DNA from: Afipia sp. OHSU_II-C1
GTDB lineage: Bacteria > Pseudomonadota > Alphaproteobacteria > Rhizobiales > Xanthobacteraceae
DNA length: 64,000 bases
NCBI RefSeq assembly: GCF_000497575.1
Contig: NZ_APJI01000026.1
Span: 1-64,000 of the forward strand
Reading direction: 5' to 3'
The notes below the pieces were generated by a model. It was not told the origin of the DNA. It searched no databases and saw only the letters and a list, made by a program, of their open reading frames with translations. The position numbers were made by a program, and so were the translations under genes. Below, piece by piece: positions 25,055 through 34,090 of this stretch; the first letter of the stretch is position 1, and each line of letters begins with the position of its first letter.

Positions 25055-27379
25055 ATGGATTCTCAGGGCGTCGGCGCGTCGCTGTTGCGAAGAGAGGACG
25101 ACCGTTTTTTGCGCGGTCGCGGCCAGTATGTTGGCGACCTCAAGTTGCCCGGGCTTAGGGATGTCGCCTTCGTCCGCTCGCCGCTTGCCCATGCAAAAAT
25201 CCTCGGCGTGCGAATCCCGCCGGAACTCCAAGATCGCGTTTTCACCGCCGCCAATCTCGCCGGCGTCAAGCCGATCATTGCGGCGTCGGGCCTCCCCGGC
25301 TTCAAGCGTTCGGAACAACCCCTGCTGGCGCACGAAAAAGTCCGGCAGGTCGGCGAGCTTGTGGCGATGTGCGTGGGCGGAACGCGCGCCGAGGCGGAGG
25401 ACATTGCCGCGGCTGTGGAACTCGATCTCGATGAACTGCCAGTCGTCAGCGAAATGTTATCCGCGCGGCGACCGGATGCGCCGCTCATTCACGAGCATTG
25501 GGGCGACAACGTCTTTCTGGAAACATACATTGACGTGAATATGGAGGCCGCCTACGACGCTCCAATCAAGGTAACACGCGAAATCAGAACAGCGCGGCAA
25601 TGCATGGCGCCGCTGGAGGGGCGCGCCACCGTTGCTTACTGGGACAAGCGGCTCGATCAGCTGGTGCTATACACCGGCACGCAGCAACCGCACATCATTA
25701 GAACCGGTATTTCCGAATGTCTGGGGCTGGATCAGAGCCAGGTGCGGGTCATCTCGCCGGACGTTGGAGGCGGCTTCGGCTATAAAGCTCTCATGCCGCC
25801 GGAGGATGTTTGCCTCGCCTGGCTTGCGATGCATTGCGGACACCCGGTTCGCTGGATCGAAGATCGCCGCGAACATCTCATCGCAAGCGCAAACTGCCGG
25901 GAGCATCATTATCTGATCACCGCATACGCGGACCGCGACGGTACCCTGCGCGGCATCGAGTGCGAAGCAACCGTCGATTCCGGTGCTTACTCGTCCTATC
26001 CCTTCTCGGCGTGTCTCGAAGCTGCGCAGATCGCGAGCATTTTGCCTGGACCTTACGACTTTCCGTCGTACCGCTGCCGGACATGGTCGGTCGCGACCAA
26101 CAAGTGTCCTATCCTCCCATATCGCGGTGTCGCCCGCACAGGCGTTTGTTACGCCATGGAATTGATGCTGGATGCCGTTGCACGCGAAGCAGGACTTGAT
26201 CCTCTGGAGGTGCGGCTGAAGAACCTGGTAAAGCCAGAGCAGATGCCCTTCGACAACATTACCAGGAAGCATTTCGACAGCGGCGACTATCCTGAAGCCC
26301 TGAAACGCGCCGTGGCAAAGATCGACCTCGACGACATCCGCAAGCAGCAGGAAAACACGGGCAGGCTGATCGGTGTCGGTCTTTCGATTTACTGCGAGCA
26401 AGGCGCACACGGCACATCTGTCTATTCCGGATGGGGAATCCCAATGATCCCCGGCCATGAACAGGCGACCGCCCGCGTCACGCCGGATGGAGGACTTGAG
26501 CTGCGTATCGGTGTCCATTCGCACGGACAGAGCATGGAAACTACGCTGCCGCAGATTGCCCACGAAATTCTGGGCATCGAAGCTTCAAAGATCAAGCTAG
26601 TCCACGGCGACACGGAGTATACGCCCTATTCAACCGGGACATGGGGGTCACGGTCGGCCGTGATGGCAGGTGGGGCGGTCTCCCGCGCGTCGCACGAGAT
26701 CGCGGGTCTCATCAAAGGCATCGGGGCACACCTGCTACAGACCGATGCGGCGAACGTGCGCCTTGAGGGCGGCTCTGTGGTCGGACCGTCGGGAAGCGTG
26801 ACGATAAAGGAAGTCGCTCACACCTGGTATCGGCGACCACAGGACCTGCCAGCTTCGGTCGACCCGCGCGGCCTCGAAACCACCATCGGTTACAAGCCGG
26901 TACGCGATTCCGGAACCTTCAGCTACGCCGCGCATATAGCCGTCGTCGCGGTTGATCCTGAAATGGGTGATATCGAGATTCTCGATTACGTCATCGTCGA
27001 GGACGGCGGCAAGTTGATCAACCCGATGGTCGTCGATGGCCAGATCTATGGCGGACTCGCACAGGGCATAGGCACAGCGCTCTATGAAGAGATGCCGTTC
27101 GATCCATCCGGTCAACCGCTGGCGTCGACTTTCGCGGACTATCTGCTACCAGGACCAACCGAGGTTCCATCTCCGCAGCTGGAGCATATGGAAACGCTAT
27201 CACCTTATACGGAATTCGGTGTCAAGGGTCTTGGCGAAGGCGGTGCGATTGCTCCTCCCGCCGCGATTGGCAATGCCGTCAATGACGCACTCAAATCGCT
27301 GGGAGTCGAATTACTGCATTCGCCGATGACGCCACGCCGCGTGATGGAGGCAATTCATCGCGCAAAGGGCATCTTGTAA
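25055..27379 (+). CDS. Molybdenum hydroxylase large subunit, CoxL/xanthine dehydrogenase family (orphan)
   Basis: A 774-residue molybdopterin-binding subunit. It opens with GASLLRREDDRFLRGRGQYVGD, contains SPDVGGGFGYK near 230 and YRGVARTGVCYAMELMLD near 358 where CoxL-type enzymes have YRGAGRPEA, and has the catalytic Glu728 in GLGEGGAIAPPAAIGNA. These enzymes insert water-derived oxygen into aldehydes or N-heterocycles. The [2Fe-2S] and FAD subunits normally encoded alongside are absent, so electrons must go to another protein, perhaps the nearby ferredoxin. It shares a divergent operator-bearing promoter with the ferredoxin gene. Confidence 0.9.
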   Translation: MDSQGVGASLLRREDDRFLRGRGQYVGDLKLPGLRDVAFVRSPLAHAKILGVRIPPELQDRVFTAANLAGVKPIIAASGLPGFKRSEQPLLAHEKVRQVGELVAMCVGGTRAEAEDIAAAVELDLDELPVVSEMLSARRPDAPLIHEHWGDNVFLETYIDVNMEAAYDAPIKVTREIRTARQCMAPLEGRATVAYWDKRLDQLVLYTGTQQPHIIRTGISECLGLDQSQVRVISPDVGGGFGYKALMPPEDVCLAWLAMHCGHPVRWIEDRREHLIASANCREHHYLITAYADRDGTLRGIECEATVDSGAYSSYPFSACLEAAQIASILPGPYDFPSYRCRTWSVATNKCPILPYRGVARTGVCYAMELMLDAVAREAGLDPLEVRLKNLVKPEQMPFDNITRKHFDSGDYPEALKRAVAKIDLDDIRKQQENTGRLIGVGLSIYCEQGAHGTSVYSGWGIPMIPGHEQATARVTPDGGLELRIGVHSHGQSMETTLPQIAHEILGIEASKIKLVHGDTEYTPYSTGTWGSRSAVMAGGAVSRASHEIAGLIKGIGAHLLQTDAANVRLEGGSVVGPSGSVTIKEVAHTWYRRPQDLPASVDPRGLETTIGYKPVRDSGTFSYAAHIAVVAVDPEMGDIEILDYVIVEDGGKLINPMVVDGQIYGGLAQGIGTALYEEMPFDPSGQPLASTFADYLLPGPTEVPSPQLEHMETLSPYTEFGVKGLGEGGAIAPPAAIGNAVNDALKSLGVELLHSPMTPRRVMEAIHRAKGIL

Positions 27380-27510
27380 GTCCTCAACGGCAGCGGAGTG
27401 GTGAGACCTGCCGCGCCAACGGAGCGATCCTCGCGACCTGCTAACGGAGGAAGAAATCGAAGGGCCGGCGGAATACTGGCCGTCCTATTGCATGTTTTCC
27501 AGGACGGAAT

Positions 27511-27654
27511 TCACCAGGCCGACAGCACCGCTCCCTTGAACTTTGTAAGGATGAAGTCGCGGACCTCGGGCGTCTGATAACTTTCGACCAGTACCTTGGC
27601 CCACGGCCTATCCACGTCCGCTGCGCGCACCGCGATCAGGTTAGCATAGGGGCC
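27511..27654 (-). pseudogene. C-terminal remnant of a MetQ/NlpA lipoprotein
   Basis: The last 46 codons of a minus-strand frame match the end of D-methionine-type binding lipoproteins: PYANLIAVRAADVDRPW, then SYQTPEVRDFILTKFKGAV. The upstream part of the frame (to 27726) does not continue the family, so the 5' portion of the gene has been lost. It marks a past deletion or rearrangement between modules B and C. Confidence 0.75.
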
Positions 27655-27764
27655 AGCGGCGGTTGCGCCGAAGTGAGACCTGGCATGCTGGCCGCGAGTG
27701 TGCCGATTGCCAGGAGGCGGCGTCAAGTTCGACGAAACAGCACGGAATTAACAAGCGACTTCAA

Positions 27765-28694
27765 TCATCGAGACCGATATACACCTTCACGCAGCTGCAC
27801 TCTGCCGTCGGCAACGAGTTCGGCCAGATGCTGCGAAATCGTGCGGGTCTCGGCGTCGATCACCCATGGTCCGTCAAATCCCGGCGGATATAGCAGCCGC
27901 TGCTCGACCAACTGCACCAGCGTCTTCGGAGATTCGTTGAGCATCTCCAGAAGGCGCTGCTCACGCTCGTCGAGTTTTGCAGCATAGGCAGCGAGATCCT
28001 GCATGAAGCGCGCACGGTCGGTATAGACACCGCGGTGGTGCGCAGTGATCCACACCTTCGCCGGAATGTCCGGCAGCCGCGCCAAGCTGCGGCGAAAATC
28101 GGACAGGCTTGAGGATGCGTCACCGTAATAAGGTCCGAACCCGGTCAGATCGATATCGCCAATGAAGGCTACACCCTCAGGCTCCACGAGCAGAACGCAA
28201 TGGCCCGCCGTGTGGCCGGGCATGTGAAAAGCACGAATCTGCACCTGGCCGAGATCCCAAGATGCTCCGTCCACATATCCCCGTGCGCCGGGCTGTGGAG
28301 TGTAAAAGAAATCACGCGTGAATCGGGCCAGCATTTCTGAGACGCGGGTCTGATCTGTCGTGCCAAAGGCAGCCAGCAATCCCTCCCAGCTGCGCGCGGC
28401 CTCCAAATCCGCTTCGTGCACATGAACAGGAACATCGGGCAAACGATGCAATCCCGCCATGTGATCTTCGTGGATATGGCCCATGATCACCAGCTCAGTC
28501 GCATCAAACTCAGCTCCGATGTAGTTCGACACGATCGGCGCATCCAAAGCCGCGCGCGTGTCCGAGCCCCGAACCAATACCTGGTTGGCATCAGGATACT
28601 TTCCGTTCTTCTCTCCGAAGAAAACCGATACCCGGCCGAAGTCGGCGCGCTGGACTTGTTCACGAGATCCAGATCTGCTCGCAACGGAACTCAT
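27765..28694 (-). CDS. Metallo-beta-lactamase-fold hydrolase
   Basis: A 309-residue MBL-fold protein. The first metal motif is H73-x-H75-x-D77-H78 (GHIHEDHMAG), followed by PGHTAGH near 159-165, GDID near 178 and AHHRG near 219. The C-terminal third, rich in helices, resembles the LACTB2-type or winged extension of glyoxalase-II-like thioesterases. It is the last gene of the module C unit, 44 bp after the MFS gene. A thioesterase or lactonase role on a CoA intermediate made by the ligase at 31-32.7 kb is plausible but inferred. Confidence 0.88.
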   Translation of the reverse strand: MSSVASRSGSREQVQRADFGRVSVFFGEKNGKYPDANQVLVRGSDTRAALDAPIVSNYIGAEFDATELVIMGHIHEDHMAGLHRLPDVPVHVHEADLEAARSWEGLLAAFGTTDQTRVSEMLARFTRDFFYTPQPGARGYVDGASWDLGQVQIRAFHMPGHTAGHCVLLVEPEGVAFIGDIDLTGFGPYYGDASSSLSDFRRSLARLPDIPAKVWITAHHRGVYTDRARFMQDLAAYAAKLDEREQRLLEMLNESPKTLVQLVEQRLLYPPGFDGPWVIDAETRTISQHLAELVADGRVQLREGVYRSR

Positions 28695-28738
28695 GTCGAT
28701 TATCCTTGTTCTGTTATCGTTTGCCGCCGCTTAATTCG

Positions 28739-29971
28739 CTATGCGGTCTTTAACGCTGGCGGCTGCGACGGTTTGATCAGGGCAAACGCAACCTGGATGA
28801 TCCCGCCGGCCAGTCCGAGCGTGACGCCAATACGCCAAGCCATGGTGTACGAGCCCAGTGCGTCGTAGAGCAGACCTCCACCATATGCACCAAGAAAGCT
28901 GCCGATCTGGTGGCTCATGAACGCGAGCCCCTGAATCATCGGCTGCCAGCGTAGCCCGAACATCTCGGCAATCGCGCCTGCCGTGAGCGGGCTCACGCCC
29001 ATCCAGAGAAATCCCATGATCGCGCCGAACAGCAGGGTGGATGCAGGCGTTGCAGGCAGCATGAAAAACCAGGCAAGTGCCAGAGATCGCAGAATGTAGA
29101 TTGCGCCGAGCAGCGCGAGCTTATTCCAGCGCTGGCCGGCCCACCCGAAGAAAAGCGAACCCAGCACGTTGAAACCACCGATCATGCCGAGTGTCTGCGC
29201 GCTCAGCATCGGATCGAGCCCACAGATCGCCAGATAAGACGGCAAGTGCGTGGTGAGAAAAACGAGCTGCATGCCGCAAACCATGTAGGCGCCGGTCATC
29301 ACCACAAAGGATATGTTACTGAACGCCATCCTGGCGGCGGTCCCAGCAGTGGCATTGCCGATGTCATCAGGGGCAGGCTTTGGCAGCGAAATCTGATCGA
29401 CACGGCCGGCATACCAAGCCGCGGGAATCATCAACAGGGCCATCACCGCAAAGCCGACAAGACCCATGCGCCAGCCGAAGCCTTCATTGAGCATCTGTCC
29501 GATGGGCGCTGCCAGCATCGCACCGAGCGATCCTACTGCGGAAACCATCCCGAGCACGGTCGAGCGCACCGTCTCCGAGACCGCTCGCGCGGTTACCGAC
29601 ATCGACATCGCGGTGGCCGTAAAGGCGAGCGATGCTCCAATCAACAGTCCGCCCCCAACCGCTATGCTCACCACCCCGTAAGCGCACGCCATCAGGGCAA
29701 GCCCAGCGACATAGAGCAGCGAACCAACCACCATGATCAGGCGAAAGCCGTAGCGCACCGCCAACGCGCCTGCGAGCGGCTGCAGCAATCCCCATGTGAG
29801 ATTCTGGATCGCAAGCGCCAGCGTGAAGTCGGAAACCGAGATTCGGATATCCTGCGTCAAGGGCTGCAAGAAGATCCCGAGGCTCTGCCGCAGTCCCATG
29901 CTGAGCGTGAGCATGATCGAGACACCGATCAGAATGGGAAGCGCGGGGCGCAGGATTTGCAGCAGAGGCAT
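28739..29971 (-). CDS. MFS transporter, YbfB/monocarboxylate-like
   Basis: A 410-residue carrier with about 12 membrane segments. The N-terminal GVSIMLTLSMGLRQSLGIFLQPL resembles MFS carriers of the OFA/YbfB and MCT-like groups. It lacks an obvious periplasmic binding domain or signal peptide. It probably moves an organic anion used by module C. The gap to the TetR gene upstream is 161 bp, so it may be read from the long module C transcript or its own promoter. Confidence 0.88.
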   Translation of the reverse strand: MPLLQILRPALPILIGVSIMLTLSMGLRQSLGIFLQPLTQDIRISVSDFTLALAIQNLTWGLLQPLAGALAVRYGFRLIMVVGSLLYVAGLALMACAYGVVSIAVGGGLLIGASLAFTATAMSMSVTARAVSETVRSTVLGMVSAVGSLGAMLAAPIGQMLNEGFGWRMGLVGFAVMALLMIPAAWYAGRVDQISLPKPAPDDIGNATAGTAARMAFSNISFVVMTGAYMVCGMQLVFLTTHLPSYLAICGLDPMLSAQTLGMIGGFNVLGSLFFGWAGQRWNKLALLGAIYILRSLALAWFFMLPATPASTLLFGAIMGFLWMGVSPLTAGAIAEMFGLRWQPMIQGLAFMSHQIGSFLGAYGGGLLYDALGSYTMAWRIGVTLGLAGGIIQVAFALIKPSQPPALKTA

Positions 29972-30132
29972 TTCTCTATTCTGTCAGTGCGTGCGGCCGA
30001 GCGATGCCACACCGGATGCAGGTCTTGGAGTGGGCTCGTAAACGCACAATCCCGTCGGCCCTTAGTAATGTATGCTACGAGAATGACATGGATCTGCGCA
30101 AGGCAGGGGGTATGCATCCCCAGAATGGGCAA

Positions 30133-30846
30133 TCAGCCTTTGAACTTGCCGGTGGCCAGTAGTCTCGCGGTAAGCATCAGCAACTGGTCCAACGTCTCGG
30201 CATGTGTATGCTTGCCACCGGGATTGTACCAGTAAGCGGCTCGGTCCCATTGATTCATGATGGACAGCGTAACGAACATGGAGTCTACAGGAGATTTATC
30301 GCCGACGAAGTCTTTTACGAGATCGTGAATCTTGTAACGATAGTTGTCCAGCCGCTTGGCGAAGTGTTTGCGGTCTTTCTCCGATAGAAACAATTTTGCA
30401 AACTGTGGGTCAATCAGACGATCATTGGCGCGGGCAATTACCTGATGGCGAAGCTTGTAATCGATATGGCGCCGCGCGATCTCGAACAAACGCCCGTTTC
30501 GATCCTTTTGATCAATATCTTTCAAGACGTACGAAAAGAAATTATCGATTCCAAAATCGATTGCTTCAACCAGCAACGCTTCCTTTGATGGATAGTAATT
30601 GTAAAGCGTAGGCGCTCGCAGCCCGACAGCACTTGCAATGGTGCGCATGCTGCAGGTTTCATAACCTCGTTCCGCGACCAACCCGATAGCTGTGAGAAGG
30701 ATGCGAATTCGCATCCGCCCGGCCGCAGTATCCGGCCGCTCGACAATCGCGCCCTCATCAACCGCTTGATCGACGTAACTGAGAGCAGCCTCGTCCGCTG
30801 GCACCCGCGCTCCGGTCCGGGTACGTTTCATCGGTGTCCGGCTCAT
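30133..30846 (-). CDS. TetR family regulator, KstR2-like C-terminal domain
   Basis: A regulator of about 237 residues if started at MSRTPMKRTRTG (30846); the frame is open to 30960, but the extra 38 residues are not family-like. The helix-turn-helix spans about 42-90 (RIRILLTAIGLVAERGYETCSMRTIASAVGLRAPTLYNYYPSKEALL, described by position). The C-terminal half contains RANDRLIDPQFAKLF and NQWDRAAYWYNPGG, the pattern of TetR_C_33 proteins such as KstR2 that respond to acyl-CoA thioesters. The adjacent acyl-CoA ligase fits this. The 24-bp repeat at 36269 is a candidate operator. Confidence 0.88.
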   Translation of the reverse strand: MSRTPMKRTRTGARVPADEAALSYVDQAVDEGAIVERPDTAAGRMRIRILLTAIGLVAERGYETCSMRTIASAVGLRAPTLYNYYPSKEALLVEAIDFGIDNFFSYVLKDIDQKDRNGRLFEIARRHIDYKLRHQVIARANDRLIDPQFAKLFLSEKDRKHFAKRLDNYRYKIHDLVKDFVGDKSPVDSMFVTLSIMNQWDRAAYWYNPGGKHTHAETLDQLLMLTARLLATGKFKG

Positions 30847-30969
30847 AGCCCCGCTCCAACGGGCCGACTGGCCCAAGCGAGAGGTAACCGAGCCTTGGCA
30901 AACTGGCAACTTGGTCCCCCTAAGATGGCCGGTCTCCTGCGGAATTCGCCCATCGGTCATTCAGAAATA

Positions 30970-32664
30970 TCAGGCTTTCCGCGATTCAGATTCCTGCAGG
31001 ACGCGCCACATCACCTTTCCGGAAGCGCTTTTGGGAAGGGCGTCTACGAACTTCACGATCCGCGGCACCTTGTATGAACTCACCTGGGTTCGGCACCAAT
31101 CGATGATCTCCTCTTCCTTGACGCCAAGGTGAGCCGGTTTGACCACCACAACAGCCTTTACGGTCTCACCCCGATAGCTATCTTTCGAGCTGATAACGCA
31201 AGCTTCCTGCACCGCCGGATGCCGGAACAGAAGGGTCTCGACCTCTGCGGGCCACACCTTGTATCCCGAAGCATTGATCATCCGCTTCAGGCGATCCGTA
31301 ATGAAGAAGTAGCCATCCGGGTCCCTGTAACCGAGGTCACCAGTCCGCAGGAACGTTTTTCCGTCGATCGTGATGAGAGCATCCTTGGACGCATCCGCCT
31401 GCTTCCAGTATCCACTGAAAACCTGCGGCCCGTGGACAACGATTTCCCCCTGCTCGCCATCGGAAAGCTCAGCTCCGCTCTCGAAATCCATGATTCGGGC
31501 ATCCACACTGAGGAACGGTATTCCGAGGCACTGAAGCTTGGGATCGTCGCACGGATTAAACAACGTAACCGCGGCCGATTCGGTCATTCCATACCCTTCG
31601 ACAAATTTGAGCCCAAACTTGTCCAGGAGAGTCTCCGCGACGGCCTGGGGCATCGCTGCCCCGCCCCCTCCGACATAAACTAGGCTCGACAGATCATGGG
31701 CACCCAGATTCGGGCTTGCCAGAAGATCAATGATCATTGTCGGGATGGAGGTCCAATGGCTCACTCGACGCTGCGTGATGAGCTGACCGGCAATCTCACG
31801 ATCCCACCGCGGCATGATGACCATGGTTCCGCTCGAATAAATGGAGGCATGCATCACACAGACGAGGCCCGTGATGTGAAATAGCGGAAGCACCGTGAGG
31901 TTCACCATTTCCGGTGTGCCATCAAGCCAGAACGAAGCTCCGACCGCATTGTGCATGATGTTGCCATGGGTCAGCATACAGCCCTTCGGAAGACCCGTCG
32001 TTCCGCTGGTATAAGGCAGAAGTGCAAGATCACCTCGGGCGACAGCTAGCTCGGGAAGCGGGTCGTGCGCCTTCATCGCTTGGCGCCAATGACAGACGTG
32101 CCCCCTGCCTAGTTTTGGCAAATCGTGCTGCGCGAGCATCCAGTCCCGCCACTGTTCTGGCACGCCGAATTGATCGCCTGCCGCAATCGCATCCGTGAAG
32201 TGGCTAACGATCAGATGGGAAAGTCCATTCCCTTCGTCGAGATCGTTACTCGCAGCCGCCAGTTCCGCCGCAAGGTCAGCTGTCGTGATTGCGACCCTGG
32301 CTTCCGCGTCCGTAATATAATGACGTAGTTCTTCAGCCCGGTTCATCGGATTCACCGGCACGACGACCGCATTGGCTCGGGCAACGGCCAGATGCGCAAT
32401 AACAAGCTGAGGGCAATTCTGCATGACCACCAGAACCCTGTCGCCCCGCTTCACGCCCAACGCGTACAACTTTCCGGCCAGTCTCTCGGATGCTTCCCTT
32501 AACTGCCTGTAGGTTGTGGATGTTCCGAGAAAGATCAGAGCAGCACGATCAGGATAACGCTGCTCGCTCACCACAAGACTGTCCCATAACGATGTAGCTG
32601 GCGGCTCGATCGATGCCGGCAACCGGCGAGGCCACGTCTTCAATGATCGCTTGTCGCTTCGCAT
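30970..32664 (-). CDS. Acyl-CoA synthetase (AMP-forming)
   Basis: A 564-residue ANL-family ligase that activates a carboxylic acid with ATP and CoA. The P-loop YTSGTTGLPKG, the YGMTES motif, the LRTGDLGYRDPDGYFFITDRLKRMI hinge region and the late PKSASGKVMWR catalytic Lys segment are present. The frame is open to 32805 but would overlap the binding-protein gene upstream and adds unlike sequence, so MRSDKRS at 32664 is preferred; its ribosome site is weak. The acid is unknown. It probably supplies the CoA thioester that module C processes and the TetR protein senses. Confidence 0.9.
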   Translation of the reverse strand: MRSDKRSLKTWPRRLPASIEPPATSLWDSLVVSEQRYPDRAALIFLGTSTTYRQLREASERLAGKLYALGVKRGDRVLVVMQNCPQLVIAHLAVARANAVVVPVNPMNRAEELRHYITDAEARVAITTADLAAELAAASNDLDEGNGLSHLIVSHFTDAIAAGDQFGVPEQWRDWMLAQHDLPKLGRGHVCHWRQAMKAHDPLPELAVARGDLALLPYTSGTTGLPKGCMLTHGNIMHNAVGASFWLDGTPEMVNLTVLPLFHITGLVCVMHASIYSSGTMVIMPRWDREIAGQLITQRRVSHWTSIPTMIIDLLASPNLGAHDLSSLVYVGGGGAAMPQAVAETLLDKFGLKFVEGYGMTESAAVTLFNPCDDPKLQCLGIPFLSVDARIMDFESGAELSDGEQGEIVVHGPQVFSGYWKQADASKDALITIDGKTFLRTGDLGYRDPDGYFFITDRLKRMINASGYKVWPAEVETLLFRHPAVQEACVISSKDSYRGETVKAVVVVKPAHLGVKEEEIIDWCRTQVSSYKVPRIVKFVDALPKSASGKVMWRVLQESESRKA

Positions 32665-32783
32665 ATTCAAGCTCGCAGTTTTTATCGAAACCGAAACTCT
32701 TGCCGTTCCATTGAACCCGGCACCCGGAAAGCAGCGTGCCGCGAAGATCGTCCGCGGCACGAGGTGTTGTGGGAGGTCGTTGA

Positions 32784-33998
32784 TCAGTTCTTGACCAGTG
32801 GACACCTTGAATCGGAGAGCGGCTGATAGGCGTCCTTACCCGAGATGGTGTCTCGAATTTCGAGATAGTCCCACGCCTTCTTGGATTCCGCCGGCTTCTT
32901 CACTGCCAGAACGTACATGTCGTAGACCATGCGTCCGTCGGCGCGAATCCGGCCTCCCTTCGCGAATAGGTCGTTGATCTCTATTTTCTTCATGTGATCG
33001 AGAACCGTCTTCGCATCGTCGGTCCCAGTTTCCTTTACGGCCTTGAGATAGGTCGTGATTGCGGAATAGAGCCCGGCCTGAAGCATGATAGGCATTCTGT
33101 TCCGCTCCTTGAAAAATCGCTCGCTCCATGCCCGCGATTCATCGTTGCGGTTCCAGTAAAATCCTTCGACCAGCATAAGCCCCTGCGACGACGCAAGCCC
33201 GATCGCGTGAATGTCCATCAATGTCGCAGCCATTGGCGCTATGGTCTGCTTTTGTGTGATACCGAAATCCTGAGCGGCTTTGACCGAGTTGATGAGATCG
33301 CCGCCAGCGTTCGCCAGCCCAATGACGTCGGCGCCGGAATTTTGAGCCGTCAGGACAAACGACGAGAAATCCGCAGTTCCTGTCGGATGCTTGCGCGAGC
33401 CGACAACTTTGCCTCCCGCGGCATCGATAGCCCTTGTCGCATCCTTTTCGATCGCTTGGCCGAGGGCATAGTCAACCGAAAGGAAATACCAGTTCTTCTT
33501 GCCCGAGCGCGTGATCGATCCGGCTAGCGCATTCGAGATACCGTAGGTATCCCAGGCGTAAAGGATCGTATTCGGCGAGCACTGCTCGTTGATGAGCGCG
33601 GTTGTCCCGGCGCCCGTCACCATCAGCACGCGGTTTTTCTCGCGCGTGACGCCCGATACCGCCAACGCAACTGCCGAGTTGATTGCATCCGTGACCATGT
33701 CGACGCCATCGACGTCATACCATTCACGCACGCGGCTTACGGCGATATCCGGCTTGTTCTGATGATCCGACGTGACGAGTTCGACCTTGAAGGAAGGCTT
33801 CTCGTTCTTGACGAAATCATCCACGGCCATTTTCGCAGCCGCAACCGAACTTGCACCACTGAGATCCTGGAACACGCCGGACATGTCGCCCAGCACGCCA
33901 ATCTTAACTGCGCCGTTTGAAATTCCCTGCCCATGCGCGCCTCCGGCCATCAGCAAACCCAGCGCCGATGCAGCCATCAATCGTCCAAGCACCCTCAT
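32784..33998 (-). CDS. Branched-chain-type ABC substrate-binding protein (orphan)
   Basis: A 404-residue Peripla_BP_6 protein with signal peptide MRVLGRLMAASALGLLMAGG and cleavage after HG at about 23. The mature part begins VKIGVLGDMSGVFQDLSG and includes AKMAVDDFV. This subgroup often binds aromatic or aliphatic carboxylates. No permease or ATPase genes are adjacent. It lies between the fused monooxygenase-hydrolase gene and the acyl-CoA ligase on the same strand, which suggests that it delivers the module C substrate. Confidence 0.9.
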   Translation of the reverse strand: MRVLGRLMAASALGLLMAGGAHGQGISNGAVKIGVLGDMSGVFQDLSGASSVAAAKMAVDDFVKNEKPSFKVELVTSDHQNKPDIAVSRVREWYDVDGVDMVTDAINSAVALAVSGVTREKNRVLMVTGAGTTALINEQCSPNTILYAWDTYGISNALAGSITRSGKKNWYFLSVDYALGQAIEKDATRAIDAAGGKVVGSRKHPTGTADFSSFVLTAQNSGADVIGLANAGGDLINSVKAAQDFGITQKQTIAPMAATLMDIHAIGLASSQGLMLVEGFYWNRNDESRAWSERFFKERNRMPIMLQAGLYSAITTYLKAVKETGTDDAKTVLDHMKKIEINDLFAKGGRIRADGRMVYDMYVLAVKKPAESKKAWDYLEIRDTISGKDAYQPLSDSRCPLVKN

Positions 33999-34090
33999 GA
34001 ATGCCTCCTTATGTTTGCGTTTGTTGATTTTGAATGCTGCGATGCTCGAGAAACATCAAGCACCGCTTGGGTGTTTTGTCCGGTTCGTGC

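Noticed and set aside
25667-26563. Minus-strand open frame of 298 codons
   Set aside because: It is antisense to the CoxL-type gene at 25.1-27.4 kb and has no recognisable domain.
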